From Geothermobacter sp964441925 (lineage in GTDB: Bacteria > Desulfobacterota > Desulfuromonadia > Desulfuromonadales > Geothermobacteraceae), in contig CAYTVY010000037.1 of the NCBI GenBank assembly GCA_964441925.1, positions 1 to 20,266 on the forward strand: a stretch of DNA of 20,266 bases. Reading direction: 5' to 3'. The notes beneath the pieces were generated by a model. It saw only the letters and a program-made list of their open reading frames with translations. It searched no databases and was not told where the DNA came from. The number at the start of each line of letters is the position of its first letter. The first letter of the stretch is position 1. Shown piece by piece: positions 10,972-18,309 of the stretch. Made by a program: the position numbers and the translations under genes.

Positions 10972-11006
10972 TTCTGTCCGCCGTTGTGTCGATTCGGTGA
11001 ACTTCC

Positions 11007-11012
11007 ATTATA
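11007..11012 (-). promoter_or_regulatory. Candidate -10 box of the archease-rtcB operon
   Basis: A perfect TATAAT on the minus strand lies 35 bases upstream of the archease start codon. I find no good -35 hexamer at normal spacing, so activator dependence or a weak promoter is possible. I see no RpoN-type -24/-12 motif here, unlike RtcR-controlled rtc operons. Confidence 0.4.
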
Positions 11013-11084
11013 ACGTCACCGGGCGATGGGGGAAATGGACAACACGGCAAAAGGGGCTGGACTGAGGGACATCAAAGTGCTGAC

Positions 11085-11134
11085 GTATACGGTAGAAGCA
11101 TACCAGATGTGCGATGCCGTATACACGATCGTGT
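11085..11134. promoter_or_regulatory. Two inverted repeats upstream of the hydrogenase promoter
   Basis: The first dyad has perfect 8-bp arms GTATACGG (11085-11092) and CCGTATAC (11117-11124) with a 24-base spacer. The second is a perfect 12-bp palindrome ACACGATCGTGT (11123-11134) that overlaps the end of the first. Both lie just upstream of the -35 box at 11145 and are good candidates for regulator binding; the protein is unknown. Confidence 0.5.
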
Positions 11135-11144
11135 GAAAATCTCC

Positions 11145-11180
11145 TTGACACTGTGAAGATGCCGACAGTATTAACACTGT
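11145..11180 (+). promoter_or_regulatory. Hydrogenase operon promoter with operator-like dyad over the -10
   Basis: A perfect -35 TTGACA (11145-11150) is followed after 18 bases by TATTAA (11169-11174). An inverted repeat ACAGT-N6-ACTGT (11165-11180) covers the -10, and ACACTGT occurs twice (11149-11155 and 11174-11180). TATATT at 11181-11186 is an alternative -10. The leader to the small-subunit gene is ~135 bases, A/T-rich, and includes a small AAAAGA/TCTTTT dyad near 11222-11237; I see no known riboswitch in it. Confidence 0.55.
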
Positions 11181-11317
11181 TATATTCGTGCCCTGCGGCT
11201 GAAGTGTGCCAAGAGGTTAAAAAAGAACAATCTTTTCAAAAACAGAACGTTGACGATATTTCATTTTCTAATTCCGTTTGAGACAGGGCTTCTGCAAGAC
11301 GAAAGGAGGAAGAGTCC

Positions 11318-12436
11318 ATGAAACCTGACCAGATGCCCCTTGAGGGTTCCATACCGGAGGAAACCCTTCAGAAGTGGGAGAAGCGCGGGGTTTCCCGGCG
11401 TGATTTCATCAAGTTCTGCACCGCGACCACGGCCGCCATGGCGTTGCCGATGACCTTCGTTCCCAAGGTCGCCCAGGCCATCGAGGACAAGCGGGTGCCG
11501 GTGATCTGGGTCGAGTTCCAGAGCTGCTCCGGTGACTCCGAGGCCTTTTTGCGGGCCAACCAGCCCACCGCCGGCGACATCATTCTCGACGTCATCTCCC
11601 TGGAGTACTCCGAGGTGATCATGGCTGCCGCCGGCCATCAGGCGGAGGAGGCCAAGAAGCAGGCGATGAAGAAATACAAGGGGCAGTACATCCTGGTGGT
11701 CGAGGGGGCCATCCCGAAAGATGACGGGGGTGTCTACTGCACCGTCGGCGGCCAGAGCGCGGTGGCCAGCTGCACCGAGCTGGTGAAGAACGCCGCCGCC
11801 ACCATCTGTGTCGGTTCCTGCGCCAGCTTCGGCGGGGTGCCGGCGGCCGCGCCCAATCCCACCGGGGCGGTCTCGGTCATGGAACTGGTGCCGGGCGCGC
11901 CGGTGGTCAACCTGCCCGGCTGCCCGGTCAATGCCGTCAATCTGACGGCGACCATCGTCCATTTCCTCACCTTCGGCAAGTTGCCGGCCACCGACGCCCT
12001 CGGACGGCCGAAGTTCGCCTATGGCAAACGGATTCACGACAACTGCGAGCGCCGGGCCCATTTCGATGCCGGTCAGTACGCCGAGACGTTCGGTGACGAG
12101 GGCCATCGCCAGGGCTACTGCCTGTACAAGCTCGGCTGCAAGGGGCCGGAGACCTTTCACAACTGCCCGACGGTCCGCTACAACGAGGGCGTGTCCTGGC
12201 CGGTCATGTCGGGGCATGGCTGCATCGGCTGCTCCGAGCCGCAGTTCTGGGACGCCATGAGCCCCTTCTACCGGCGGCTGCCCAAGGTGCCCGGCTTCGG
12301 CATCGAGGCGAGCGTCGACAAGATCGGCATCGGCCTGGCGGCCGCCACCGCCGTGGCCTTTGGCGCCCACGGCGTGGCCAGCTGCTTCCGGCGCGGCGAC
12401 AACATGGAACAAGACAAGGTGATCGAGGAGGAATAA
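11318..12436 (+). CDS. hyaS: [NiFe]-hydrogenase small subunit, Tat-exported, membrane-anchored
   Basis: Electron-transfer subunit of a periplasm-facing uptake hydrogenase; 372 residues. A Tat signal is clear (SRRDFIK at 26-32, hydrophobic to ~50, cleavage near VAQA54). Fe-S ligands can be read in order. Proximal cluster: Cys70, Cys168 (GSCASFGG), Cys202 (PGCPVN), with Asp73 where the second Cys of the usual CxxC should be (QSCSGDSEAF). Distal cluster: His240, Cys243, Cys268, Cys274. Medial cluster: Cys283, Cys302, Cys305 (HGCIGCSEP). A C-terminal hydrophobic helix (about 334-353) anchors the complex and contacts the cytochrome b subunit. The ATG follows AGGAGG by about eight bases. First gene of a four-gene operon. 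The aspartate is confirmed at DNA level (GAC). Confidence 0.96.
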   Translation: MKPDQMPLEGSIPEETLQKWEKRGVSRRDFIKFCTATTAAMALPMTFVPKVAQAIEDKRVPVIWVEFQSCSGDSEAFLRANQPTAGDIILDVISLEYSEVIMAAAGHQAEEAKKQAMKKYKGQYILVVEGAIPKDDGGVYCTVGGQSAVASCTELVKNAAATICVGSCASFGGVPAAAPNPTGAVSVMELVPGAPVVNLPGCPVNAVNLTATIVHFLTFGKLPATDALGRPKFAYGKRIHDNCERRAHFDAGQYAETFGDEGHRQGYCLYKLGCKGPETFHNCPTVRYNEGVSWPVMSGHGCIGCSEPQFWDAMSPFYRRLPKVPGFGIEASVDKIGIGLAAATAVAFGAHGVASCFRRGDNMEQDKVIEEE

Positions 12437-12440
12437 GACG

Positions 12441-14153
12441 ATGGCCCAGAAAATAGCAGTTGATCCGATTACCCGCATCGAGGGGCACCTGCGCATCGAG
12501 GCGCAGCTGGAAGGCGGCAAGATTGCCAACGCCTGGAGTTCCTCGACCGCCTTCCGCGGCATCGAGACCATTCTCAAGGGACGTGACCCGCGCGATGCCC
12601 ACCATTTCACCCAGCGGTTCTGCGGGGTCTGCACCACCGTGCACTCGATGGCCAGCATCCGTGCCGTCGAGGACGCGCTGAACATCCAGATCCCGGACAA
12701 TGCCCGCCTGATCCGCAACCTGATCATGGGCATCCAGAACGTGCAGGACCACGTCATCCATTTCTACCACCTGCACGCCCTCGACTGGGTCGACATCACC
12801 AGCGCCCTCAAGGCCGACCCGAAGAAGACGGCCCAGCTGGCCCAGTCGATCTCCGACTGGCCGAACTCGAGCGTCAAGCACTTCAAGGCGGTCAAGGAGC
12901 GCATCGCCGCCTTCGTCCAGACCGGCCGCCTCGGGCCCTTCCAGAACGCCTACTGGGGGCACAGTGCCTACCGGCTGCCGCCGGAGGCCAACCTGATGGC
13001 GGTCGCCCACTATCTGGAGGCGCTCGAGTGGCAGAAGGACGTCATCAAGGTGCACGCCATTCTCGGTTCGAAGAACCCGCATCCGCAGACCTTCCTGGTC
13101 GGCGGCATGGCGGTGCCGGTCGACCCCGACAGCCAGAACGCGATCAACGCCGACAAGATCGCCTACATGCAGAAGCTGCTGAAGAAGGCCCGCCTGTTCG
13201 TCGAGAAGGTCTACATTCCCGACCTGCTGGCGGTGGCCTCCTTCTACAAGGACTGGGCGGCCATCGGCGGCGGCGTCGGCAACTACCTGAGCTACGGCGA
13301 CTTCCCCATGGACAACAGCGGCGGCACCGGCAGCCTCTACTTCCCCCGCGGTGTCATCATGGGCAAGGACCTGGCCAATGTCCTGGAGATGGACGAGAAG
13401 AAGATCACCGAGTACGTCACCCACAGCTGGTACACCTACAGCGGCGGCGACGACAAGGGGCTGCATCCCTACCAGGGCGAGACCAACCACAAGTACACCG
13501 GGCCGAAACCGCCCTACGATTTTCTCGACACCGACGGCAAGTACTCCTGGGTCAAGTCGCCGCGCTACAACGACCAGCCGATGGAGGTCGGCCCGCTGGC
13601 GCGGGTGCTGGTCGCCTACGCCGCCGGCAACGAGGATGCCCGGGCGATCGTCGGCCATGTGCTCAAGACCCTGGGGGTCGGCCCCGAGGCCCTCTTCTCG
13701 ACGCTCGGCCGCACCGCCGCCCGCGGCATCGACTGCCTGATGCTGGCGCGGATGAACGAGAAGTGGCTGATGCAGCTGGCCGACAACATGGCCCGCGGCA
13801 TCTACGAGACCCACAACGCCGAGAAGTGGGATCCGTCCACCTGGCCGAAGGAGGCCCAGGGTTTCGGCTACCACGAGGCGCCGCGCGGGGCGCTGGGCCA
13901 CTGGATCCGCATCGAGAACGGCCGTATCGCCAACTACCAGGCGGTGGTGCCCTCGACCTGGAACGCCGGGCCGCGTGACGCCGCCGGCCAGATGGGCCCC
14001 TACGAGGCCGCCCTGGTCGGTACGCCGATCGCCGACGAGAAGAAGCCGCTGGAGATCCTGCGGACCATCCATTCCTTCGATCCCTGTCTCGCCTGCGCGG
14101 TGCATGTCATGGACGGTCAGGGGAACGAACTGATCAAGGTCAAGGCCCTTTAG
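12441..14153 (+). CDS. hyaL: [NiFe]-hydrogenase large (catalytic) subunit
   Basis: Carries the NiFe(CN)2CO centre that splits H2; 570 residues, normal for group 1 enzymes. The N-terminal L1 motif RFCGVCTTVH has Cys61, Cys64 and His68; the C-terminal L2 motif DPCLACAVH has Cys549, Cys552 and His555. Glu14 in TRIEGH is the usual proton-path glutamate. After His555 a 15-residue tail remains, to be removed by the maturation protease encoded two genes downstream. It has no signal peptide and would be exported with the small subunit through Tat. The start is four bases after the small-subunit stop, with a GAGGAGG site. Maturation genes hypA-F are not in the window. Confidence 0.97.
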   Translation: MAQKIAVDPITRIEGHLRIEAQLEGGKIANAWSSSTAFRGIETILKGRDPRDAHHFTQRFCGVCTTVHSMASIRAVEDALNIQIPDNARLIRNLIMGIQNVQDHVIHFYHLHALDWVDITSALKADPKKTAQLAQSISDWPNSSVKHFKAVKERIAAFVQTGRLGPFQNAYWGHSAYRLPPEANLMAVAHYLEALEWQKDVIKVHAILGSKNPHPQTFLVGGMAVPVDPDSQNAINADKIAYMQKLLKKARLFVEKVYIPDLLAVASFYKDWAAIGGGVGNYLSYGDFPMDNSGGTGSLYFPRGVIMGKDLANVLEMDEKKITEYVTHSWYTYSGGDDKGLHPYQGETNHKYTGPKPPYDFLDTDGKYSWVKSPRYNDQPMEVGPLARVLVAYAAGNEDARAIVGHVLKTLGVGPEALFSTLGRTAARGIDCLMLARMNEKWLMQLADNMARGIYETHNAEKWDPSTWPKEAQGFGYHEAPRGALGHWIRIENGRIANYQAVVPSTWNAGPRDAAGQMGPYEAALVGTPIADEKKPLEILRTIHSFDPCLACAVHVMDGQGNELIKVKAL

Positions 14154-14168
14154 GCAAGGAGACGCGTC

Positions 14169-14822
14169 ATGTTGCAGATACGCTATGTCTGGGAGTGGCC
14201 GGTCCGGATCACGCACTGGGTGAACGTGATCAGCATCCTGGTGCTGTCGGTCACCGGGTTCTACATCGGTGCCCCCTTCGTGACCGTCAGCAGCACCAGT
14301 GCCTATGTCATGGGCATCATGCGGGCGGTGCACTTCGGGTTCGCCTACGCCTTCGCCCTGTCGGTGCTGGCCCGGCTGATCTGGAGTTTCGTCGGCAATC
14401 ACCACGCCTCCTGGCGGGAGTTCTTTCCCTGGGCGACGGTCAGCGGCTGGCGGCGGATCATCGGAACGTTCAAGTACTATACGTTCCTGGCCAAGAAGCC
14501 CCCCTATGAGGTCGGGCACAACGCCCTGGCGGCGATGGCCTACTCGGCGGTCTTCATCCTTTATCTGGTGCAGATCGTCAGCGGCTTCGCCCTCTATGGG
14601 CAGTTTGCGCCGGGCAGCGGCTGGGACGCCATTCTCAACCCGGTGCTGGTCGCCTTCGGCAACCAGGGGCTGCGGCTGGTCCATCATATCGTCATGTGGC
14701 TGCTGATCGGCTTCGCCATCCATCATGTCTACAGCGCCTGGCTGATGGACGTGAAGGAGAAGAACGGCACCCTCAGCTCGATTTTCGGCGGCTACAAGTT
14801 CGTCGAGCCCGAGGATCTCTGA
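14169..14822 (+). CDS. hyaB: [NiFe]-hydrogenase b-type cytochrome subunit
   Basis: Integral membrane di-haem cytochrome b passing electrons from the hydrogenase to the quinone pool; 217 residues, HyaC/HupZ family. Four transmembrane segments are visible (about 17-37, 52-75, 122-142 and 165-187). Candidate haem ligands are His16 (RITHW), His55 (RAVHFGF), His172 or 173 (LVHHIVMW) and His185 or 186 (IHHVYSAW). The ATG follows AGGAG by seven bases and lies 15 bases after the large-subunit stop. The stop codon TGA overlaps the next ATG by one base, indicating coupled translation. Symbol follows the Geobacter hyaSLBP naming as I recall it. Confidence 0.95.
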   Translation: MLQIRYVWEWPVRITHWVNVISILVLSVTGFYIGAPFVTVSSTSAYVMGIMRAVHFGFAYAFALSVLARLIWSFVGNHHASWREFFPWATVSGWRRIIGTFKYYTFLAKKPPYEVGHNALAAMAYSAVFILYLVQIVSGFALYGQFAPGSGWDAILNPVLVAFGNQGLRLVHHIVMWLLIGFAIHHVYSAWLMDVKEKNGTLSSIFGGYKFVEPEDL

Positions 14823-15304
14823 TGCGGGTTCTGGTCCTCGGTATCGGCAACAGCCTGATGAGCGACGACGGCTTCGGCATCCGGGTGGTCGAACAGCTGC
14901 AGCGCCGTTACCGTTTTCCGGACGATGTCCGGGTGCTCGACGGTGGTACCCTGGGGCTCGATTTGCTGCCGCACCTGGAGGGCGTCGAACGGCTGCTGAT
15001 CGTCGATGCCATCGACATGCGGCAGTCTCCCGGAGAGGTCTTTCGCCTCGAGGGCGAGGAGGTGCCGCGGGCCTTCGCCAGCAAGCTTTCGGTGCACCAG
15101 ATGGGGGTGCAGGATCTGCTGGCGGTTGCCGAACTGCAGGGGTACTGCCCGCCGGACCTGGTGGTCTGGGGGGTGCAGCCCGCTTCGATCGAGATGAAGA
15201 TGGAGCTGAGCCCGGCGGTGGCGCCGGCCGTGTCCAGGGTCGTGCAGGCGGTGGTCGACGAACTGGCGGCCTGGGGCTGCCGGCCGGAGGAAATCGCCGC
15301 CTGA
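14822..15304 (+). CDS. hyaP: Hydrogenase maturation endopeptidase (HyaD/HybD family)
   Basis: Cytosolic nickel-dependent protease that cuts the C-terminal tail from the hydrogenase large subunit after Ni insertion; 160 residues, normal length. The N-terminal GIGN-x-L-x-x-DDGFG signature (7-19) is present. The three nickel-ligand positions known from HybD are occupied by Asp16 (Glu16 in HybD; Asp is also found in the family), Asp62 (IVDAID) and His92 (SVHQMG). The ATG overlaps the cytochrome b stop by one base. Its likely substrate is the large subunit of the same operon. It is the last gene before a strong terminator. Confidence 0.95.
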   Translation: MRVLVLGIGNSLMSDDGFGIRVVEQLQRRYRFPDDVRVLDGGTLGLDLLPHLEGVERLLIVDAIDMRQSPGEVFRLEGEEVPRAFASKLSVHQMGVQDLLAVAELQGYCPPDLVVWGVQPASIEMKMELSPAVAPAVSRVVQAVVDELAAWGCRPEEIAA

Positions 15305-15312
15305 GAACAGGG

Positions 15313-15348
15313 AGAACCGGGACCGCTTCGGCGGTCCCGGTTCTTTTT
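15313..15348 (+). terminator. Rho-independent terminator of the hydrogenase operon
   Basis: A perfect 14-bp stem beginning AGAACCGGGACCGC, closed by a TTCG tetraloop and followed by TTTT, lies nine bases after the protease stop codon. Confidence 0.95.
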
Positions 15349-15363
15349 GGGGAGGTCTGGCCA

Positions 15364-15777
15364 ATGCAACGCCTGATCCGGGTTTTGCTGGTTCTGTCCT
15401 TGCTGGTTGCCTGCCGGGAGCAGCGTCCCGCTTATCCGCATCGTCCGGTTCCGTCCGGGCTGCTGGCCGACGAGACCGCCATCCGGGCCGGTGCCGCCAT
15501 GTTTGCCGGCCGATGCGCCTCCTGTCACGGTCACCCGCATGAAGGACGCTCGCCGCGGGCCGTCTTTTTCGAGCCTCCCGCTCCCACCTTTGGCGAGCCC
15601 CGTTACCGCGACATCGATCCGGCCTATCTCTTCTGGCGGATTGAACGGGGCAAGACGGTCGAGCCCTATCTTTCCCGCGGTTCGGTGATGCCGGGCTGGA
15701 GACCCTACCTTTCCGACGAGCAGATCTGGCAGCTGGTCGCCTACCTGCGCCGGCGGGCGGACGGGAAAACGCCCTGA
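15364..15777 (+). CDS. Small monohaem cytochrome c lipoprotein
   Basis: Predicted exported class I c-type cytochrome of 137 residues. The N-terminus has a short hydrophobic stretch ending in a lipobox LVAC, with lipidated Cys17. The haem site is CASCH (Cys51, Cys54, His55) and the likely axial Met109 lies in GSVMPGW, followed by the WQLVAYLR helix typical of cytochrome c C-termini. GGAGG stands seven bases before the ATG. It begins 15 bases after the hydrogenase terminator on the same strand, with no clear promoter of its own, so it may depend on read-through or an unseen promoter. A role as periplasmic electron carrier is likely; the partner is unknown. Confidence 0.88.
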   Translation: MQRLIRVLLVLSLLVACREQRPAYPHRPVPSGLLADETAIRAGAAMFAGRCASCHGHPHEGRSPRAVFFEPPAPTFGEPRYRDIDPAYLFWRIERGKTVEPYLSRGSVMPGWRPYLSDEQIWQLVAYLRRRADGKTP

Positions 15778-15866
15778 GTCCCCCTGCCATCGTGGGTGAC
15801 AGCCGGGAGGATTGTGCCGGTAGCGGATTTTGGCAAAACCAACCTTTTTATTTTTCTTAAAACGGC

Positions 15867-15935
15867 TATAATGGGCGGCCGTGGGGAAAAAGTTGGCAGC
15901 AGGGTGTTGACCCCTGCCGCGGGCAGGCGTATTCT
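15867..15935 (+). promoter_or_regulatory. pckA promoter region with a dyad in the -35/-10 spacer
   Basis: The best promoter is -35 TTGACC (15907-15912), a 17-base spacer, and -10 TATTCT (15930-15935). The spacer holds a perfect dyad CCTGCC-GCG-GGCAGG (15913-15927), well placed for a repressor. A perfect TATAAT also lies upstream (15867-15872) but lacks a good -35. The whole gap 15778-16103 has no gene with coding support. The ~160-base leader of pckA contains short dyads (CCGAG/CTCGG near 16014-16032; TCCGCC/GGCGGA near 16065-16079) but no terminator or riboswitch I can name. Confidence 0.5.
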
Positions 15936-16103
15936 TGGCAGCATTTGGCGCCGCCCGACCTCCGATCCCCTTATGGCGCCAGCAGACCAGCCTGATTTAC
16001 CGGGTCGAGCCGAGTGCAAGGGTCTCGGTTCCTGGGATCGGGCTTTTCCTTTTCGGCACTATCTCCGCCATGGGCGGAAAAACCAGGATGCAAGGGGGCA
16101 GAA

Positions 16104-17690
16104 ATGCAAACGAACGGACCTGATGCCGCGCAACTTGGTCTCAAAAGCGTCGGCAAGATCTATCACAACCTGAGCTACGAGGAACTCTTCCTGCACGAGC
16201 AGGACCGGAAGGAAGGCCAGGTATCGGAAAACGGCACCATGATGGTCGATACCGGCAAGTTCACCGGCCGCTCGCCCAAGGATAAATATTTCGTCAAGCA
16301 GGATCCCTCGGCGGCCAACATCGCCTGGGGCAGCATCAACCAGCCCGTGTCCCCGGAGATTTTCGACGAGCTCTACGCCGATGTCATCGACTACCTCTCC
16401 GGCAAGGATCTCTATGTCACCGACGGTTTCTGCGGCGCCAACCCGGCGACCCGTAAGCAGGTCCGGTTCATCACCGAGTTCGCCTGGCAGTCGCATTTCG
16501 TCAAGAACATGTTCATCCGCCCCGCGGCGGCCGAACTGGAGAACTTCACGCCCGACTTCAGGGTCTACAACGCCAGCAACCTGAGCAACGAGAAATGGCG
16601 GAAGCACGGCCTGAACTCCGAGGTCTTCATCATCTTCAACATCGAGAAGAATGTCGCCATCATCGGCGGCACCTGGTACGGCGGCGAGATGAAGAAGGGC
16701 ATCTTCACCATGATGAACTACTGGCTGCCGCTGCAGGGGATTCTCTCCATGCACTGCAGCGCCAATGTCGGCAAGGAAGGTGATGTCGCTCTCTTCTTTG
16801 GTCTTTCCGGTACCGGCAAGACCACCCTGTCGACCGATCCCAACCGTAAGCTGATCGGCGACGACGAACACGGCTGGGACGATGACGGCATCTTCAACTT
16901 CGAGGGCGGCTGTTACGCCAAGTGCATCAACCTCTCGGCCGAGAACGAGCCGGAGATCTACAACGCCATCCGCCGCAACGCCCTGCTCGAGAACGTGGTC
17001 GCCAACGCCAACGGGGTGATCGATTTCGCCGACGGCTCCAAGACCGAGAACACCCGGGTCTCCTACCCGATCGAGCACATCGCGAACCACGAGCCGAGCC
17101 TGAAGGGCGGCCATCCCAAGAACATCATCTTCCTCACCTGCGACGCCTTCGGCGTGCTGCCGCCGGTCTCCAAGCTGACCAAGGAGCAGGCGATGTACTA
17201 TTTCCTCTCGGGCTACACCGCCAAGGTGGCCGGGACCGAGCGCGGCATCACCGAACCGCAGGCGACCTTCTCGGCCTGCTTCGGCGAGGCCTTCCTGCCG
17301 TTGCATCCGACCGTCTACGGCAAGCTGCTCGGCGAGAAGATGGAGAAGCACGGCGTTAACGCCTACCTGGTCAACACCGGCTGGGCCGGTGGTGGCTATG
17401 GTGTCGGCCAGCGGATGAGCATCAAGGCCACCCGCGCCTGCATCAACGCCATTCTCGACGGTTCGATCAACGACGCCGAGTTCGAGCAGACCCGCTTCTT
17501 CAAGCTGCACATTCCCAAGGCCCTGCCCGGAGTCGACAGCAGTCTGCTCAATCCGCGCAACGCCTGGGCCGACAAGGAGGCCTTTGACGCCACCGCCCGC
17601 AAGCTGGCCGGCATGTTCATCGAGAACTTCAAGAAGTACCAGGTCGAGGGCGACGTCGACTTTGCCCAGTACGGGCCGCAGGTCGACTGA
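16104..17690 (+). CDS. pckA: Phosphoenolpyruvate carboxykinase (ATP)
   Basis: Cytosolic enzyme interconverting oxaloacetate + ATP with PEP + CO2 + ADP, the entry to gluconeogenesis; 528 residues, normal for the ATP-dependent family. Visible motifs are the substrate-binding FTGRSPKDK (53-61, Arg56), the WYGGEMKKG metal/substrate loop, the P-loop GLSGTGKTT (233-241, Lys239), the GDDEHGW metal-binding motif and GTERGITEP near the nucleotide site. The frame remains open 30 codons upstream, but the ATG at 16104 is preferred: GGGGG stands about five bases before it and the conserved sequence begins soon after. Monocistronic by the look of its own promoter region and the strong terminator after it. 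Confidence 0.97.
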   Translation: MQTNGPDAAQLGLKSVGKIYHNLSYEELFLHEQDRKEGQVSENGTMMVDTGKFTGRSPKDKYFVKQDPSAANIAWGSINQPVSPEIFDELYADVIDYLSGKDLYVTDGFCGANPATRKQVRFITEFAWQSHFVKNMFIRPAAAELENFTPDFRVYNASNLSNEKWRKHGLNSEVFIIFNIEKNVAIIGGTWYGGEMKKGIFTMMNYWLPLQGILSMHCSANVGKEGDVALFFGLSGTGKTTLSTDPNRKLIGDDEHGWDDDGIFNFEGGCYAKCINLSAENEPEIYNAIRRNALLENVVANANGVIDFADGSKTENTRVSYPIEHIANHEPSLKGGHPKNIIFLTCDAFGVLPPVSKLTKEQAMYYFLSGYTAKVAGTERGITEPQATFSACFGEAFLPLHPTVYGKLLGEKMEKHGVNAYLVNTGWAGGGYGVGQRMSIKATRACINAILDGSINDAEFEQTRFFKLHIPKALPGVDSSLLNPRNAWADKEAFDATARKLAGMFIENFKKYQVEGDVDFAQYGPQVD

Positions 17691-17711
17691 CGTCCCACTA
17701 CTTGCAGCACA

Positions 17712-17749
17712 CGAAAAAAAGGGCGGCCGTTTCGGTCGCCCTTTTTTCG
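17712..17749. terminator. Bidirectional rho-independent terminator after pckA
   Basis: The A-run plus stem GGGCGGCC pairs with GGTCGCCC plus T-run around a GTTTC loop (one mismatch). The A- and T-tracts allow termination on either strand. It lies about 20 bases after the pckA stop codon. Confidence 0.9.
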
Positions 17750-17785
17750 TCGGGGGGGCGAGTCGGGTGTGCGGGAAAATCGTTC

Positions 17786-17815
17786 TTGCATGAAATCCGG
17801 ATATCCGGATATCAT
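17786..17815 (+). promoter_or_regulatory. arsR promoter with palindromic operator
   Basis: A perfect 16-bp palindrome ATCCGGATATCCGGAT (17795-17810) overlaps a second perfect one, GATATCCGGATATC (17800-17813). They lie between a weak -35 TTGCAT (17786-17791) and a -10 TATCAT (17810-17815) spaced by 18 bases. ArsR-family repressors bind such dyads at their own promoters, so autoregulation is likely. Confidence 0.7.
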
Positions 17816-17822
17816 ATGTTCC

Positions 17823-18164
17823 ATGAAGACATTCTGTGACCAGCTCAAGGCCCTGGGAGATACGACCCGCCTGCGGATTCTCAACCTGCTGCGTGATGAC
17901 GAGCTCTGCGTCTGTGACCTGTTCGCCGTGCTCGGCCTGCCGCAGTCGACCGTATCGCGGCATCTCGCCATTCTCCGCCGGGCCGGCTGGGTGGACGACC
18001 GGCGTCGCGGCAGCTGGATGTACTACCGGCTGACCGGCGACGCGCAGGCCCGGCTCCTGCTCGATCCGCTGCTGGCGCGCATGACCGACTGTGAACGCGC
18101 CCGGGACGACCTGCAGGTGCTGAGGGGATACCTGGAGAGGAAGAACGGGGCGGAGTGTGGTTGA
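17823..18164 (+). CDS. arsR: ArsR-family arsenic-responsive repressor
   Basis: Winged-helix SmtB/ArsR repressor of 113 residues. The metal site ELCVCDL (28-33 region, Cys29 and Cys31) matches the CxC arsenite sensor of classic ArsR proteins. The recognition helix is around LPQSTVSRHLAILRRAGWV (39-57), followed by the wing DDRRRGSWMYYRL. The frame is open 18 codons upstream, but those codons would translate the operator itself. The ATG at 17823 fits the family N-terminus (MKTFCDQLKAL). No ribosome site precedes it and the -10 ends only seven bases upstream, so the transcript may be leaderless. It heads the arsR-arsC-acr3 group; a repeat element separates it from arsC. Confidence 0.95.
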   Translation: MKTFCDQLKALGDTTRLRILNLLRDDELCVCDLFAVLGLPQSTVSRHLAILRRAGWVDDRRRGSWMYYRLTGDAQARLLLDPLLARMTDCERARDDLQVLRGYLERKNGAECG

Positions 18165-18178
18165 AGCGTTGTTCTTGT

Positions 18179-18297
18179 CTCGCGCAGAAACGCAGAGCCC
18201 CAAGGAAAACCCCTTTGATTCGTCATCATGAAAAGGGAGCCCGAGAGTTTTTTTTCTAAAAATAGCTTGACACCGCGCCTCCGCGTTTCTGCGCGAG
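18179..18297. repeat. Inverted repeat pair between arsR and arsC
   Basis: The left arm CTCGCGCAGAAACGCAGAG (18179-18197) pairs with 18279-18297 at 18 of 19 positions across an 81-base spacer. The right arm belongs to a 20-bp sequence GCGTTTCTGCGCGAGGCCGA (18283-18302) that recurs exactly before acr3 (19239-19258). The spacer has an A/T-rich stretch with an eight-T run (18248-18255); no gene is seen. Confidence 0.7.
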
Positions 18298-18309
18298 GCC
18301 GAATTGAAA

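Noticed and set aside
11191..11215. Sigma-54 promoter before the hydrogenase operon (GG CTGAAGTGTG CC)
   Set aside because: Spacing of GG is right but the -12 element is CC rather than GC and the flanking consensus is absent.
12204..14726. An 840-codon open frame antisense to the hydrogenase genes, and other long antisense frames (about 937-3066, 3508-5319, 6403-8961, 16059-18422)
   Set aside because: They mirror conserved genes on the other strand, show no recognisable domains, and are the usual result of high GC at third codon positions.
16014..16103. Longer pckA start 30 codons upstream
   Set aside because: The ATG at 16104 has the ribosome site and begins close to the conserved N-terminus; the extension has no family resemblance.
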